Shown: positions 8,461 to 18,395, numbered from the stretch's first letter. The stretch is DNA of 64,000 nt from JAQUTK01 sp963677415 (GCA_963677415.2 CAXXFJ010000044.1:150893-214892), one strand, 5' to 3'. The notes: generated from the letters alone by a model not told the origin. Made by a program: numbers and translations.

Positions 8461-10079
8461 TGCAAGATTTTACAGTACAGACAAAAGAACTGATTGATAA
8501 TTTAAAAGGTGTTTGTACTTCGTATGGTTTAGGGAATGATGGGAATGAATTCAAAATCATTACTCAGGTGTTTCTCTATAAATTTATGAATGATAAGTTT
8601 GGCTATGAAGTAAAACAAATTGATGCAAAACTAAAAGAATCGGATAATTGGGAGCAAGTAATAGCCGGCTATACCGATAATCAATACGAAATGCTATTGT
8701 TGCAGATGAACCCAGATAGTGCCAAACTGAAACGGGAACATTACCTTTCGTACCTGTACAACAAACAAGACGGAGAAGAGTACGCCAAATTATTTGACGA
8801 TACACTGCGAGATATAGCCATTTTCAACAACGATATTTTCTCGGTGAAAACTGCTTCTGGTGCTAAAATCACTTTATTTGATGAATTGAGTAATTACATA
8901 ACTGACAGATCCCAACGAGATAACTTTTGCAAAGCCATTATTAACCCATTGGTGAATTTCAGTTTCGAGAGAATATTTAACCAGAAGTTCGATTTCTTCT
9001 CTACCATATTTGAATATCTGATAAAAGATTACAACAAAGACGGTGGTGGCAAATATGCCGAATACTATACACCTCATGCTGTAGCTAAAATCATGGCCGC
9101 TATTTTGGTAGATGGGTCCGTAAGCGATGTTACCTGTTATGACCCTTCTGCAGGTTCGGGTACACTGCTTATGAATCTGGCTCACGCCATTGGCGAAGAT
9201 CGCTGTACGATTTATTCACAAGATATCTCTCAAAAGTCGAGCGGTATGTTACGCCTGAATTTGATTTTGAACAACCTGGTACATTCCATTCAAAACATCA
9301 TACAAGGCAATACCATTCTTTTACCCTATCACAAAGACGGTGAAAAGCTCAAGAAGTTCGATTTCATTGTTTCCAATCCACCGTTTAAACTGGATTTCAG
9401 TGATTATGCAGCCGACTTGGACAGCAAACAAAACGCAGAACGCTTCTTTGCCGGAATACCCAATATCCCCAAAAAGGATAAAGATAAAATGTCCATTTAT
9501 CTGTTATTTATTCAGCATATTATGTATTCTTTATCCGCTACAGGTAAAGCAGCCATAGTTGTACCCACAGGATTTATTACGGCTCAAAGTGGCATTGAAA
9601 AGAAAATACGGGAACGCTTGGTAGAAAAAAAAATGCTCAGGGGTGTGGTGAGTATGCCCAGCAATATCTTTGCGACTACCGGCACAAATGTGTCCATTTT
9701 GTTTTTGGACAAAGCCAATACCAAAGGCGATATTGTCTTGATGGATGCTTCCAAACTCGGCACTACCGTAAAAGATGGTAGAAACCAAAAAACCTTACTA
9801 TCAGACGATGAAGAACAATTGATTATCAATACTTTTAATCAACACAAAGTGGTAGAAGATTTTACTGTAGTGGTTTCGTACGACCAAATAAAAGAGAAAA
9901 AATACTCCTTAAGCGCTGGTCAGTATTTTGAAGTCAAAATTGAATATACTGATATTACGGCCGAAGAATTTGAGGTTAAAATGAATGGTTTTAAAAGTAA
10001 TTTAGCGAATCTTTTTGCGGAATCAAAAAGATTGGAAGTAGAAATTCAGAAACATTTCAATGAATTGAAGTATGAGTAA
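8454..10079 (+). CDS. hsdM: Type I restriction-modification system, N6-adenine methyltransferase subunit M
   Basis: This 541-residue protein has an N-terminal helical HsdM domain (about 1-150) and an N6-adenine methyltransferase domain with the SAM-binding motif DPSAGSG (230-236) and catalytic NPPF (308-311). It forms M2S with HsdS for methylation and R2M2S for restriction. The ATG at 8454 overlaps the end of hsdR (ATGGTAA arrangement), and a second in-frame ATG at 8460 could also serve. Its 3' end overlaps hsdS by 8 bases, so the three subunits are probably translationally coupled. Confidence 0.96.
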   Translation: MVMQDFTVQTKELIDNLKGVCTSYGLGNDGNEFKIITQVFLYKFMNDKFGYEVKQIDAKLKESDNWEQVIAGYTDNQYEMLLLQMNPDSAKLKREHYLSYLYNKQDGEEYAKLFDDTLRDIAIFNNDIFSVKTASGAKITLFDELSNYITDRSQRDNFCKAIINPLVNFSFERIFNQKFDFFSTIFEYLIKDYNKDGGGKYAEYYTPHAVAKIMAAILVDGSVSDVTCYDPSAGSGTLLMNLAHAIGEDRCTIYSQDISQKSSGMLRLNLILNNLVHSIQNIIQGNTILLPYHKDGEKLKKFDFIVSNPPFKLDFSDYAADLDSKQNAERFFAGIPNIPKKDKDKMSIYLLFIQHIMYSLSATGKAAIVVPTGFITAQSGIEKKIRERLVEKKMLRGVVSMPSNIFATTGTNVSILFLDKANTKGDIVLMDASKLGTTVKDGRNQKTLLSDDEEQLIINTFNQHKVVEDFTVVVSYDQIKEKKYSLSAGQYFEVKIEYTDITAEEFEVKMNGFKSNLANLFAESKRLEVEIQKHFNELKYE

Positions 10080-11448
10080 GCATCTAACCAAAATACTTTC
10101 AATAATTGATGAAATTTCAATGGGACCTTTTGGTTCAGACATTAAAGTTGAGAATTTTGTAAATGATGGAGTGCCCGTTTTGAATGGTTCTAATTTGACT
10201 GGATTCAAACTCGTTGAAGATGCATTTAAATTTGTGACACTTGAAAAAGCTAAGACCTTCAAAAAGGCTATTGCTAAAAGAGGTGATATAGTTATTACTC
10301 ATCGAGGAACCTTAGGTCAAATATCCTTCATACCTGACAATTCAATGTTTGATCAATATGTAATTTCACAAAGTCAGTTTAGAGTTACATTAAATAGAAA
10401 AAAGGTTGACCCAGCTTTCTTTGTCTATTTCTTTCATACATCTGAGGGACAAAAGAGATTACTTGCCAATAAGTGTCATGTAGGTGTTCCCGCATTAGCA
10501 CAGGCAACAACAAACTTTAAGCTCGTAGAAATGCCATTACCAGATTTAAATACCCAAAAGAAAATTGCCTCAGTCCTTTCGTCCTTAGATTCCAAAATTG
10601 AACTCAACAACCGCATTAATGCCGAGTTAGAAGCAATGGCTAAAACCCTGTATGATTATTGGTTTGTACAGTTTGATTTTCCAACTGCCGAAGGCAAACC
10701 ATATAAATTGAGTGGTGGAAAAATGACTTGGAACAAGGAGTTGAGAAAAGAGATACCGGAGGGGTGGAAAACCGAAAAAATGTCAGAATGGGTAGATATT
10801 GATAAAAGCGGTGATTGGGGCAAAGAAGAACTGGAAGGCAATTTTACAAAGAAAGTAATTTGCTTTAGAGGTGCAGATATAAACGGCTTGAACGGTCTCG
10901 CCGAATTAAAACCACCAGTAAGATATATTCTTGAAAAGAACTCTTTTAAAATTCTTAAATCTCACGATTTGATTATTGAAATTTCGGGTGGAAGCCCGAC
11001 TCAATCTACAGGTCGTCTTGCATTTATTACCGATGCAACAATCAAAAGATTTGAGTATCCATTAATCTGTTCTAATTTCTGCAAACCTATTTCAATACGA
11101 AATAAAAAGCTACTATACAATTTCGTTTACTATTGGAATAGTCTATATGATAACGGTGTATTCTTTGGCTATGAAGGCAAAACAAGTGGTATAAAAAATC
11201 TACTTCTTGATTCGTTTCTAAGTTCATACAGTACTGTTGTTCCGGACGATAATGTCGTAAATCAATTTTACGACATTATGGAAAGCATACAAGAAAAGAA
11301 ACAAATAGCTTTAGCCGAAAACCAACAACTCTCTTCTCTTCGTGATTGGTTGTTGCCAATGCTAATGAATGGGCAGGTAAAAGTGAGTGGTGTGGAAGAA
11401 GTGAGCGGATTGATGGCTGCAGATCCGAGAGAGAGGTATGGGAAGTAA
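10072..11448 (+). CDS. hsdS: Type I restriction-modification system, specificity subunit S
   Basis: This 458-residue protein has two target-recognition domains, each followed by a helical spacer. The first TRD (about 1-160, with EISMGPFGSDI) is followed by the conserved LPDLNTQKKIASVLSSLD helix (about 160-200); the second TRD (about 220-400) ends with a related helix (QQLSSLRDWLLPMLMNGQ). The two TRDs set the two halves of a bipartite recognition sequence, which cannot be read from sequence alone. It overlaps hsdM by 8 bases and ends the operon. I see no second hsdS copy, inverted TRD cassette or recombinase nearby, so there is no sign of the shuffling found at many Bacteroides hsdS loci. Confidence 0.93.
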   Translation: MSKHLTKILSIIDEISMGPFGSDIKVENFVNDGVPVLNGSNLTGFKLVEDAFKFVTLEKAKTFKKAIAKRGDIVITHRGTLGQISFIPDNSMFDQYVISQSQFRVTLNRKKVDPAFFVYFFHTSEGQKRLLANKCHVGVPALAQATTNFKLVEMPLPDLNTQKKIASVLSSLDSKIELNNRINAELEAMAKTLYDYWFVQFDFPTAEGKPYKLSGGKMTWNKELRKEIPEGWKTEKMSEWVDIDKSGDWGKEELEGNFTKKVICFRGADINGLNGLAELKPPVRYILEKNSFKILKSHDLIIEISGGSPTQSTGRLAFITDATIKRFEYPLICSNFCKPISIRNKKLLYNFVYYWNSLYDNGVFFGYEGKTSGIKNLLLDSFLSSYSTVVPDDNVVNQFYDIMESIQEKKQIALAENQQLSSLRDWLLPMLMNGQVKVSGVEEVSGLMAADPRERYGK

Positions 11449-11822
11449 ATTCTTTAAATATTGCATATCTGCTTAGAACAAGTTATTTTTCAGATTGTAA
11501 TATGTAACCTTATTTCGGCAGAAATCGAAAGAATTCCTTCTGCTGTTTAATCTAATATGTGCTTTCCCGTATGCTTACCTCAATTCTGGTTTCGATTACC
11601 ATATCTATCCAAAGGTCAATCAATATTATTTGCGAGAAACTTTCTTACGCCCTCCTCCCAATACATATCGAGAAACCCGAAAAGTCCTCATAAACCCCCT
11701 TCTTCAACCCCATTTTGTTAAATCTTTAGTAAAACAAGAAAACTAATTTCGTTTTTGTAGTTTTCTATTTCAAGATAATTTATATCTTTGCACCGTCTTC
11801 AATAAAGAAAGGTAAAAAAGGA
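11449..11822. other. Intergenic region at the right border of the defence island
   Basis: No gene is supported in these 374 bases. The left part is AT-rich like the hsd operon. At 11628-11649 there is a segment (ATTTGCGAGAAACTTTCTTACG) that resembles the leader segment at 3394-3416; this may be chance. The right end holds the tetR promoter. Confidence 0.6.
11783..11791 (+). promoter_or_regulatory. -7 box upstream of the TetR regulator
   Basis: TATCTTTGC matches TAnnTTTG and lies 31 bases before the ATG of the regulator gene. A convincing -33 element is not visible. The promoter probably serves the whole efflux operon and may be autoregulated by the TetR protein; that is inference. Confidence 0.55.
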
Positions 11823-12422
11823 ATGGATTTAAAGGAACGGATTATACAAACAGCGCTTGTCTCCTTTGGAAAATACGGAGTCAAGAGCATCACTATGGAT
11901 GAAATTGCTTCTAATTTAGGAATCTCTAAAAGGACTCTTTATGAGACCTTCAAAGATAAGGAAGCGATTCTGATGGAGTGCTATATGTATAAGAAGAAAC
12001 TTCGTAATGACTATGCGATAGAAGTGATGAAGGAGTCTGATAATGTGCTGGATGTGATTCTGAAAGTGCAAAAAAGACAATTAGAGGATATGCTTAATAT
12101 CAATCAACGTTTCTTTGAGGATTTGTTTAAGTATTATCCACGTGTAGAGCAAACGATTAGAGAAGATCAACAAAAACATCAGAAAGAGGCGACAGCGTTC
12201 TTTAAGAAAGGAGTCGGACAGGGGATCTTTCGCAAGGATGTTGATTTTGATATTATCTCCATGTTGATTACTGAACAGATTAATTGGCTGATGCACTCTC
12301 AGGTGAAAGAGCAATTTCCTTTCGTAAAAGTATTCCGTGCCATTCTATATACCTACATGAGGGGAATCTCAACGCCCAAGGGGCAGGAGATTCTGGAAGA
12401 GTTTATCCGAACAAACAAGTAA
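11823..12422 (+). CDS. TetR/AcrR family transcriptional regulator
   Basis: This 199-residue protein has an N-terminal TetR helix-turn-helix (about 24-50: SITMDEIASNLGISKRTLYE, then FKDKEAI), followed by an all-helical ligand-binding and dimerisation domain. It is the first gene of a run on the same strand with an outer membrane channel, adaptor and RND pump, 36 bases before the next start codon, which points to local control of efflux expression. The ligand is unknown. Start ATG 11823; the ORF has the usual family length. Confidence 0.9.
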   Translation: MDLKERIIQTALVSFGKYGVKSITMDEIASNLGISKRTLYETFKDKEAILMECYMYKKKLRNDYAIEVMKESDNVLDVILKVQKRQLEDMLNINQRFFEDLFKYYPRVEQTIREDQQKHQKEATAFFKKGVGQGIFRKDVDFDIISMLITEQINWLMHSQVKEQFPFVKVFRAILYTYMRGISTPKGQEILEEFIRTNK

Positions 12423-12458
12423 CTGATTTTTAAAACGTAATTGAAAAGAGTATTGGGT

Positions 12459-13805
12459 ATGATAAAAAAGAAATGCTTCAAAGTTAAGGCTCTGTTGCTT
12501 GTAATGACACTGGCTTGGTCCGGTATCACGATACATGCACAGGAGAAGTTGTCATTGACATTGGATAAGGCGATAGAGATTGCTCTGAGTGATAATCCAA
12601 CGATCAAAGTGGCAGGCCAGGAGATCGCACTGAAAAAAGAATCGAAGAGGGAGGCTTATGCGGGACTGTTTCCTGAAGCTTCAATCGTGGGCTCTTATTC
12701 AAGGGTAATTGAAAAACAGACGATGGCTATGAAGTTTGGTGGTACGCCTATGAAAATAAAGGTGGGTACAGAGAACTCATATAACGCGGGACTGCAAGTC
12801 TCTCTTCCTGTATATGCTCCGGCATTGTACAAGACGATCAACATGTCTGAAACGGATGTGATGCTGGCTGTAGAAAAGTCACGTGCATCAAAATTGGATA
12901 TGATCAATGAGGTGACTAAAGCTTATTACCAACTCTTGCTGGCTCAGGATAGTTACGAGGTGCTGAAGAAGAGCTTTGCTCAGAGCGAGGCAAACTTCAA
13001 TGTTGTGAATGCCAAGTATGTACAAGGTCGCGTGAGTGAATATGATAAGATCCGTGCTGAAGTACAGGTGAGAAGTATTAAACCGAGCGTCGTCTCAGCC
13101 GGCAATGGAGTCAATCTGGCTACTTTGCAGTTGAAAGTGCTGATGGGAGTGGATGCTGCTATGGGTATTGAAGTGACAGGAAACCTGAAAGATTATGAGG
13201 AGGAGATGTATGTTGCCGCATTGAGCATCGATCCTGTCAGTTTGGAGAATAACAGTGCTTTGAAACAGTTGGATCTGAATAAAAAGATGCTCGATAATAG
13301 CCTGGCTTTGACGCGAACAAATTTTTTACCAACACTGGCTGCCTCATTCAACTATTCTTATTCATCCTTGAATGATAATTTTGATATCACACACTATGAA
13401 TGGTATCCCTATTCTTCGGTTGGCTTGAACCTTTCTATTCCACTCTTCAAAGCTTCCAACTTTACAAAAGTAAAGAAAGTGAAGATACAGATGGATCAGC
13501 TGGTTCAGAACAGAAACTATACGAAGAAACAACTGGAGATGCAGGCTACAAGTTATATCGATAATATGCAGGCTAGTGCCGAACAGATTGAGAGCAACAA
13601 GGAAAATGTGAAACAAGCGGTTAAAGGACGCGAGATCGCTCAGAAGAGATATGAAGTGGGAGCAGGGACCATCCTGGAAATGAATGATTCAGAAGTGGCG
13701 CTCACACAAGCAGAACTTACCTATAATCAGTCTATCTATGACTATCTGACGTCAAAGGCTGATCTGAATAAGTTGATTGGGAAAGATATTAATACACAGA
13801 AATAA
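12459..13805 (+). CDS. TolC-family outer membrane efflux protein
   Basis: This is a protein of about 448 residues with an N-terminal signal peptide (ALLLVMTLAWSGITIHAQ) and the two long helical repeats of outer membrane efflux channels. The opening of the mature protein (LTLDKAIEIALSDNPTIKVA) and the late ALTQAELTYNQSIYDYLTSKADL segment are typical of the family. It would form the trimeric exit duct of the tripartite pump encoded by the next two genes. I chose ATG 12459 over the in-frame TTG at 12441 because it gives a normal signal peptide. Confidence 0.92.
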   Translation: MIKKKCFKVKALLLVMTLAWSGITIHAQEKLSLTLDKAIEIALSDNPTIKVAGQEIALKKESKREAYAGLFPEASIVGSYSRVIEKQTMAMKFGGTPMKIKVGTENSYNAGLQVSLPVYAPALYKTINMSETDVMLAVEKSRASKLDMINEVTKAYYQLLLAQDSYEVLKKSFAQSEANFNVVNAKYVQGRVSEYDKIRAEVQVRSIKPSVVSAGNGVNLATLQLKVLMGVDAAMGIEVTGNLKDYEEEMYVAALSIDPVSLENNSALKQLDLNKKMLDNSLALTRTNFLPTLAASFNYSYSSLNDNFDITHYEWYPYSSVGLNLSIPLFKASNFTKVKKVKIQMDQLVQNRNYTKKQLEMQATSYIDNMQASAEQIESNKENVKQAVKGREIAQKRYEVGAGTILEMNDSEVALTQAELTYNQSIYDYLTSKADLNKLIGKDINTQK

Positions 13806-13824
13806 TAAATTAACAACATAGAAT

Positions 13825-14841
13825 ATGAAAAGATTTTTTCAAGCGGCATTACTTCTTGCCATTGTATTGTTAGGCTCGTGCTCAGGCAGTAAAGAGAAAG
13901 ACGCTGCTACCAAAAGTGCAGTAAAACCGAACATTAAAGTGGCTTCCGTTGAATCCCGTCCGGTGTCCCAGACTCAGGAATATACGGCAACAGTGGAGGC
14001 CGATGTCATAAATAAGATTGCCCCTGCATCACCCGTTCGTATCAGTAAGATATTAGTGGAAGTGGGTGATATGGTAAAGAAAGGGCAGAAACTCGTCCAG
14101 ATGGATGCTTCAAATCTGAAGAATCTGGAACTGCAGCTTGCCAATCAGGAGAGCGAGTTCAGTCGTGTGGATGAACTGTTCAAGGTCGGTGGTGCTTCCC
14201 AATCGGAATTGGATGCTTCCAAAATGGCCTTGGATGTGAAGAAGACTTCTTACAAGAACTTATTAGAAAATACACAGTTGCTGAGTCCGATCAGTGGCAT
14301 CGTCACTGCTCGTAACTATGATGATGGTGACATGTGCAGTGGTGGTACTCCGGTGCTTACCATCGAAGATATCTCACCGGTCAAACTGATGATCAATGCG
14401 TCTGAGATGTATTATACTCAAATGAAGAAGGGAATGAAAGTAAAGGTCAAACTGGATGTATATGGAGAAGAAGAGTTTGAAGGGATGATTAGCCTTGTTT
14501 ATCCGACAATTGACCCCAATACCCGAACATTTCCGGTTGAAATAAAACTCCAGAACAGCAATATGAAGGTGCGTCCGGGTATGTTTGCCCGTGTCACTCT
14601 GAACTTTGGCGACAAAGACCGTGTTGTAGTGCCCGATCAGTCCATCATCAAACAGGTAGGCTCCGGCGACCGTTATGTTTATGTGTACAAGGATGGTAAG
14701 GTTAGTTACAATAAAGTGATACTCGGCCAACGTCTGGGAGCTGAATATGAACTGATATCCGGTGTGGAGAACAATTCACAAGTCGTGATTGCCGGTCAGA
14801 ATAATTTAAATAACGGTGCGGAAGTACAACTTGAGAAATGA
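13825..14841 (+). CDS. RND efflux periplasmic adaptor subunit (lipoprotein)
   Basis: This 338-residue membrane fusion protein has a lipobox (LLGSC, Cys19), so it is probably anchored in the inner membrane by lipid. It shows the biotinyl-lipoyl-like half motifs (APASPVRISKILVEVGDMVKK... and LLSPISGIVTARNYDDGD) flanking a short helical hairpin, then the beta-barrel and membrane-proximal domains (RPGMFARVTL). It would link the RND pump to the TolC-like channel. It starts 19 bases after the tolC-like gene. Substrate cannot be deduced. Confidence 0.93.
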   Translation: MKRFFQAALLLAIVLLGSCSGSKEKDAATKSAVKPNIKVASVESRPVSQTQEYTATVEADVINKIAPASPVRISKILVEVGDMVKKGQKLVQMDASNLKNLELQLANQESEFSRVDELFKVGGASQSELDASKMALDVKKTSYKNLLENTQLLSPISGIVTARNYDDGDMCSGGTPVLTIEDISPVKLMINASEMYYTQMKKGMKVKVKLDVYGEEEFEGMISLVYPTIDPNTRTFPVEIKLQNSNMKVRPGMFARVTLNFGDKDRVVVPDQSIIKQVGSGDRYVYVYKDGKVSYNKVILGQRLGAEYELISGVENNSQVVIAGQNNLNNGAEVQLEK

Positions 14842-14890
14842 GTTTCCGCATGCAAGAAGAATCATCACTTTTAATCATGAACAATAAATT

Positions 14891-17800
14891 ATGAGTTTAT
14901 ACGAAGGCTCGGTTAAGAAACCGATTATGACCTCACTCTGCTTCCTTGCAGTGGTGATAATGGGGCTTTTTTCGTTATCGAAATTGCCGATCGACCTCTA
15001 TCCTGACTTTGATACGAATACCATCATGGTGATCACGTATTATCCGGGTGCGAGTGCGACAGATATTGAAAACAATGTATCACGTCCGCTGGAAAATTCG
15101 CTCAACTCTGTGAGTAATCTGAAACACATCACTTCCAAATCATCGGAAAATGTCTCTTTGATTACACTCGAGTTTGAATATGGTAATGATATTGCCGAGT
15201 TGACCAATGATGTGCGAGATAAGCTGGATATGACCAACTCCTTACTTCCGGATGATGCGGAGACCCCGATTATCTTTAAGTTCAGCACAGACATGATTCC
15301 TATTGTGATGCTATCCGTGCAGGCAAATGAGAGTCAGTCGGCTCTCTATAAGATACTTGATGAAGATGTGGTCAACTCATTGGCACGTATTCAAGGTGTG
15401 GGAACTGTCTCGATCGTAGGTGCTCCGAAACGTGAGATTCAGGTGTATTGCGACCCAAACAAACTGGAAGCGTATGATCTGAGTGTAGAAACAATCAGTT
15501 CAATCATCGGTGCGGAAAATAAGAATATCCCGGGTGGTAGTTTTGATATTGGAAATGAAACTTACTCTCTTCGTGTGGAAGGCGAGTTTAAAGATTCCCG
15601 TCAACTTAAAGATGTGGTTGTAGCTTCCAGAAATGGTTCTAATATCTATCTTAGGGATGTTGCTAAAGTTGTCGATACAATAGAGGAACGTTCCCAGCAG
15701 ACCTATAACAATGGGGTGAAAGGGGCAATGGTCGTTATTCAGAAACAGTCCGGAGCCAATTCGGTGGAGATATCCAAGGCCGTGAATAAGGTTCTCCCCG
15801 GACTGCAGGAGAAACTTCCAAGTGATGTGAAATTAGGTGTAATTGTAGATACATCAGATAATATCCTGAATACGATTAATAGCTTGAAGGAAACGGTGGT
15901 TTTTGCATTGCTCTTTGTCGTTCTTGTTGTTTTCTTCTTCTTGGGAAGATGGCGCGCCACATTGATTATCTGTCTCACAATCCCTCTTTCATTGATCGCT
16001 TCGTTTATTTATTTGGCTATCACCGGAAACTCCTTGAATGTGATTTCACTTTCCGCTCTCTCTATTTCCATCGGTATGGTGGTGGATGATGCGATAGTGG
16101 TCTTGGAAAATATTACGACCCATATCGAACGGGGGTCTGATCCGAAGCAGGCAGCTATACACGGTACCAATGAAGTTGCTCTTTCCGTAATTGCTTCTAC
16201 CTTGACGATGATTGCTGTGTTCTTCCCACTGACCATGATTACGGGTATGACCGGGGTGTTGTTCAAACAGTTGGGATGGATGATGTGTATTATTATGTTT
16301 ATTTCCACTCTTGCTGCTTTGTCCCTGACACCTATGCTGTGTGCCCAAATGCTCAGACTTCAGAAGAAACAGACAAAAACTTTCAGGATCTTTTATGGAC
16401 CCATAGAGAAAGCCTTGGATGCATTGGATGATGGCTATGAGAAGTTGTTGAACTGGGGTGTACGTCATCGATGGACAGTGATCGGAGGTTGTGTTGTCTT
16501 TTTCATTGTTAGTTTGTTCAGCTTAAGTGGTATTGGAACGGAGTTTTTTCCATCACAAGATAATGCCCGAGTGGGTGTGACGTTGCAATTGCCGGTTGGA
16601 ACACGTACCGAATCTGCGCAACAACTCGCTCAAAAGTTGAATAACGAGTGGATGATTAAGTACAAAGATGAGATAAAAGTATGTAGCTATAGTGTTGGAC
16701 AGGCTGGTTCAGACAATACCTGGGCTTCTTTATCAGATAATGGCTCACATATCGTAACATTCAATATCAGCTTGTATGATGTGGCTGATCGTAAACGTTC
16801 TCTTGCTACGGTCTGTGATTTGATGCGTGAAGATCTGAAAGCCTATCCTGAATTTGTAAAGAAACAAGTTGTCTTAGGTGGACGACAAGGAGGAATGTCC
16901 GGTCAGTCAACAGCCGACTTTGAGGTGTATGGATATGACCTGAGTGCTACTGATAGTATTTCCAAACAGATGAAAAGTGAAATGCTGAAAGTGAAAGGTG
17001 TCACTGAGGTTAATATTAGCCGTGGTGATTACCAACCTGAATATCACGTGGAATTTGATCGGGAGAAACTTGCTATGCATGGTTTGAACCTTTCTACTGC
17101 GGGTACCTATCTCAGAAATCGCGTCAATGGTGCAACAGCTTCCAAATACCGTGAAGATGGTGATGAGTACAATATTAAGGTACGCTATGCACCTGAATTC
17201 CGTACAAGTCTGAAAAGTTTTGAGAATATCCTCATTTATAACAGTAAAGGCGAAGGTGTTCGTATCAAAGAGTTGGGAACAGTAGTCGAAAGCTTTGGCC
17301 CTCCTACCATTGAACGTAAGGATCGTCAACGTGTAGTGACTGTATCCGCGGTTATTTCAGGTGCTGCTCTTGGAGATGTGGTTGCCGATGGTCAGAAGAT
17401 TATTAGCACGTTAAACATTCCTGATGGTGTGACTGTTTCTGTGTCCGGATCATTTGAAGATCAGCTGGAGTCTTTCTCAGATCTCGCTACATTGGGACTC
17501 TTGATTCTTATTATGGTGTTTATTGTGATGGCGGCTCAGTTTGAGTCATTGACTTCTCCGTTCATTATCATGTTCTCCTTACCATTTGCATTCAGTGGTG
17601 TGATCCTTGCTTTACTTGTTACACATACAACATTGAGTGTTATGAGTTTGCTGGGAGGGATCATGTTGATTGGTATTGTGGTGAAAAATGGTATTGTACT
17701 TATTGACTATACTAACTTGTGTAGGGAAAGAGGTATGTCTGCCATCCAGTCAGCTATTGCCGCAGGCAGAAGTCGTCTCCGTCCGGTTGTGATGACTACA

Positions 17801-18070
17801 TTGACTACTTTGCTGGGTATGATCCCGATGGCAATTTCTCAGGGACAAGGTGCAGAGATGTGGAGACCGATGGCTATCTCAGTAATCGGTGGTTTGTTGA
17901 TATCGACCATTCTGACGTTGGTTCTTATGCCATCCATCTATTGCGTTTTTGCCAGTGTAGGCATCAGTCGTGAACGTAAATCTATGGTGCATAAACGTGA
18001 ACTTGCTGCATACTATGAGACTCATAAGTCTGAAATGTTGACGAGAAAGAAAAGTAAAACAGGGAAATAA
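14891..18070 (+). CDS. RND-family efflux pump, inner membrane transporter (HAE1 type)
   Basis: This 1059-residue protein has the AcrB architecture: a first transmembrane helix at 12-30, two large periplasmic loops and twelve predicted membrane segments. The paired aspartates of the proton relay lie in MVVDDAIVVLEN (about 396-408), and the second-half counterpart reads GIVVKNGIVLIDYTN. The acidic pair and the general sequence favour a proton-driven HAE1 multidrug/hydrophobe pump over a metal-type CzcA pump, but the small PII-like gene downstream is reminiscent of metal-efflux neighbourhoods. It follows the adaptor gene by 49 bases and is probably in one operon with it. Confidence 0.93.
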   Translation: MSLYEGSVKKPIMTSLCFLAVVIMGLFSLSKLPIDLYPDFDTNTIMVITYYPGASATDIENNVSRPLENSLNSVSNLKHITSKSSENVSLITLEFEYGNDIAELTNDVRDKLDMTNSLLPDDAETPIIFKFSTDMIPIVMLSVQANESQSALYKILDEDVVNSLARIQGVGTVSIVGAPKREIQVYCDPNKLEAYDLSVETISSIIGAENKNIPGGSFDIGNETYSLRVEGEFKDSRQLKDVVVASRNGSNIYLRDVAKVVDTIEERSQQTYNNGVKGAMVVIQKQSGANSVEISKAVNKVLPGLQEKLPSDVKLGVIVDTSDNILNTINSLKETVVFALLFVVLVVFFFLGRWRATLIICLTIPLSLIASFIYLAITGNSLNVISLSALSISIGMVVDDAIVVLENITTHIERGSDPKQAAIHGTNEVALSVIASTLTMIAVFFPLTMITGMTGVLFKQLGWMMCIIMFISTLAALSLTPMLCAQMLRLQKKQTKTFRIFYGPIEKALDALDDGYEKLLNWGVRHRWTVIGGCVVFFIVSLFSLSGIGTEFFPSQDNARVGVTLQLPVGTRTESAQQLAQKLNNEWMIKYKDEIKVCSYSVGQAGSDNTWASLSDNGSHIVTFNISLYDVADRKRSLATVCDLMREDLKAYPEFVKKQVVLGGRQGGMSGQSTADFEVYGYDLSATDSISKQMKSEMLKVKGVTEVNISRGDYQPEYHVEFDREKLAMHGLNLSTAGTYLRNRVNGATASKYREDGDEYNIKVRYAPEFRTSLKSFENILIYNSKGEGVRIKELGTVVESFGPPTIERKDRQRVVTVSAVISGAALGDVVADGQKIISTLNIPDGVTVSVSGSFEDQLESFSDLATLGLLILIMVFIVMAAQFESLTSPFIIMFSLPFAFSGVILALLVTHTTLSVMSLLGGIMLIGIVVKNGIVLIDYTNLCRERGMSAIQSAIAAGRSRLRPVVMTTLTTLLGMIPMAISQGQGAEMWRPMAISVIGGLLISTILTLVLMPSIYCVFASVGISRERKSMVHKRELAAYYETHKSEMLTRKKSKTGK

Positions 18071-18081
18071 ACGAATATAAA

Positions 18082-18375
18082 ATGAAAACAGTATTTATCA
18101 CATTTGATCAGGCCTATTACGATCGCATTATCGCATTACTTGATCACTTTAACTGTCGTGGCTTCTCTTATTTCGAACAGGTAAAAGGACGTGGCTCTAA
18201 AAAAGGAGAACCACATTATGGGAGCCATGCGTGGCCAGCAATGTGCTCGGCGTTAATGTCTGTTGTGGAAGATGAAAAGGTGGATCCACTGCTCGAAGAG
18301 CTTCATAAGTTGGATATAGCAACTGAAAAACTTGGATTGCGTGCTTTTGTCTGGAATGTAGAGAAGAGTATTTAG
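18082..18375 (+). CDS. Small PII-like protein linked to the RND pump
   Basis: This is a 97-residue cytoplasmic protein without signal peptide or membrane segment. Its pattern of an N-terminal beta strand (KTVFITFDQA), a helix (YYDRIIALLDHF), a variable glycine-rich loop (GRGSKKGEPHYGSHAWP) and a second beta-alpha-beta unit fits the ferredoxin-like fold of nitrogen regulatory PII-like proteins. Related small genes follow RND pumps in Bacteroidetes. PII relatives sense small molecules and bind a partner protein, so it may modulate the pump. It starts 11 bases after the pump gene and is followed by a terminator. The family call is moderate; no nucleotide-binding residue was confirmed. Confidence 0.65.
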   Translation: MKTVFITFDQAYYDRIIALLDHFNCRGFSYFEQVKGRGSKKGEPHYGSHAWPAMCSALMSVVEDEKVDPLLEELHKLDIATEKLGLRAFVWNVEKSI

Positions 18376-18395
18376 TCTCTATTCATAGGTAGAAT

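Noticed and set aside
10072..11448. Possible phase-variable hsdS locus
   Set aside because: There is only one hsdS, no inverted TRD copies and no recombinase gene nearby in the window.
16046..16468. Long antisense frames inside the RND, GH95, GH43 and mutS2 genes
   Set aside because: They are shadows of strongly supported coding sequences, with no independent start context.
14891..18070. Assignment of the RND pump as a CzcA-type metal exporter because of the PII-like neighbour
   Set aside because: The membrane motif MVVDDAIVVLEN and overall sequence fit HAE1 pumps better; the metal idea rests only on the neighbour.
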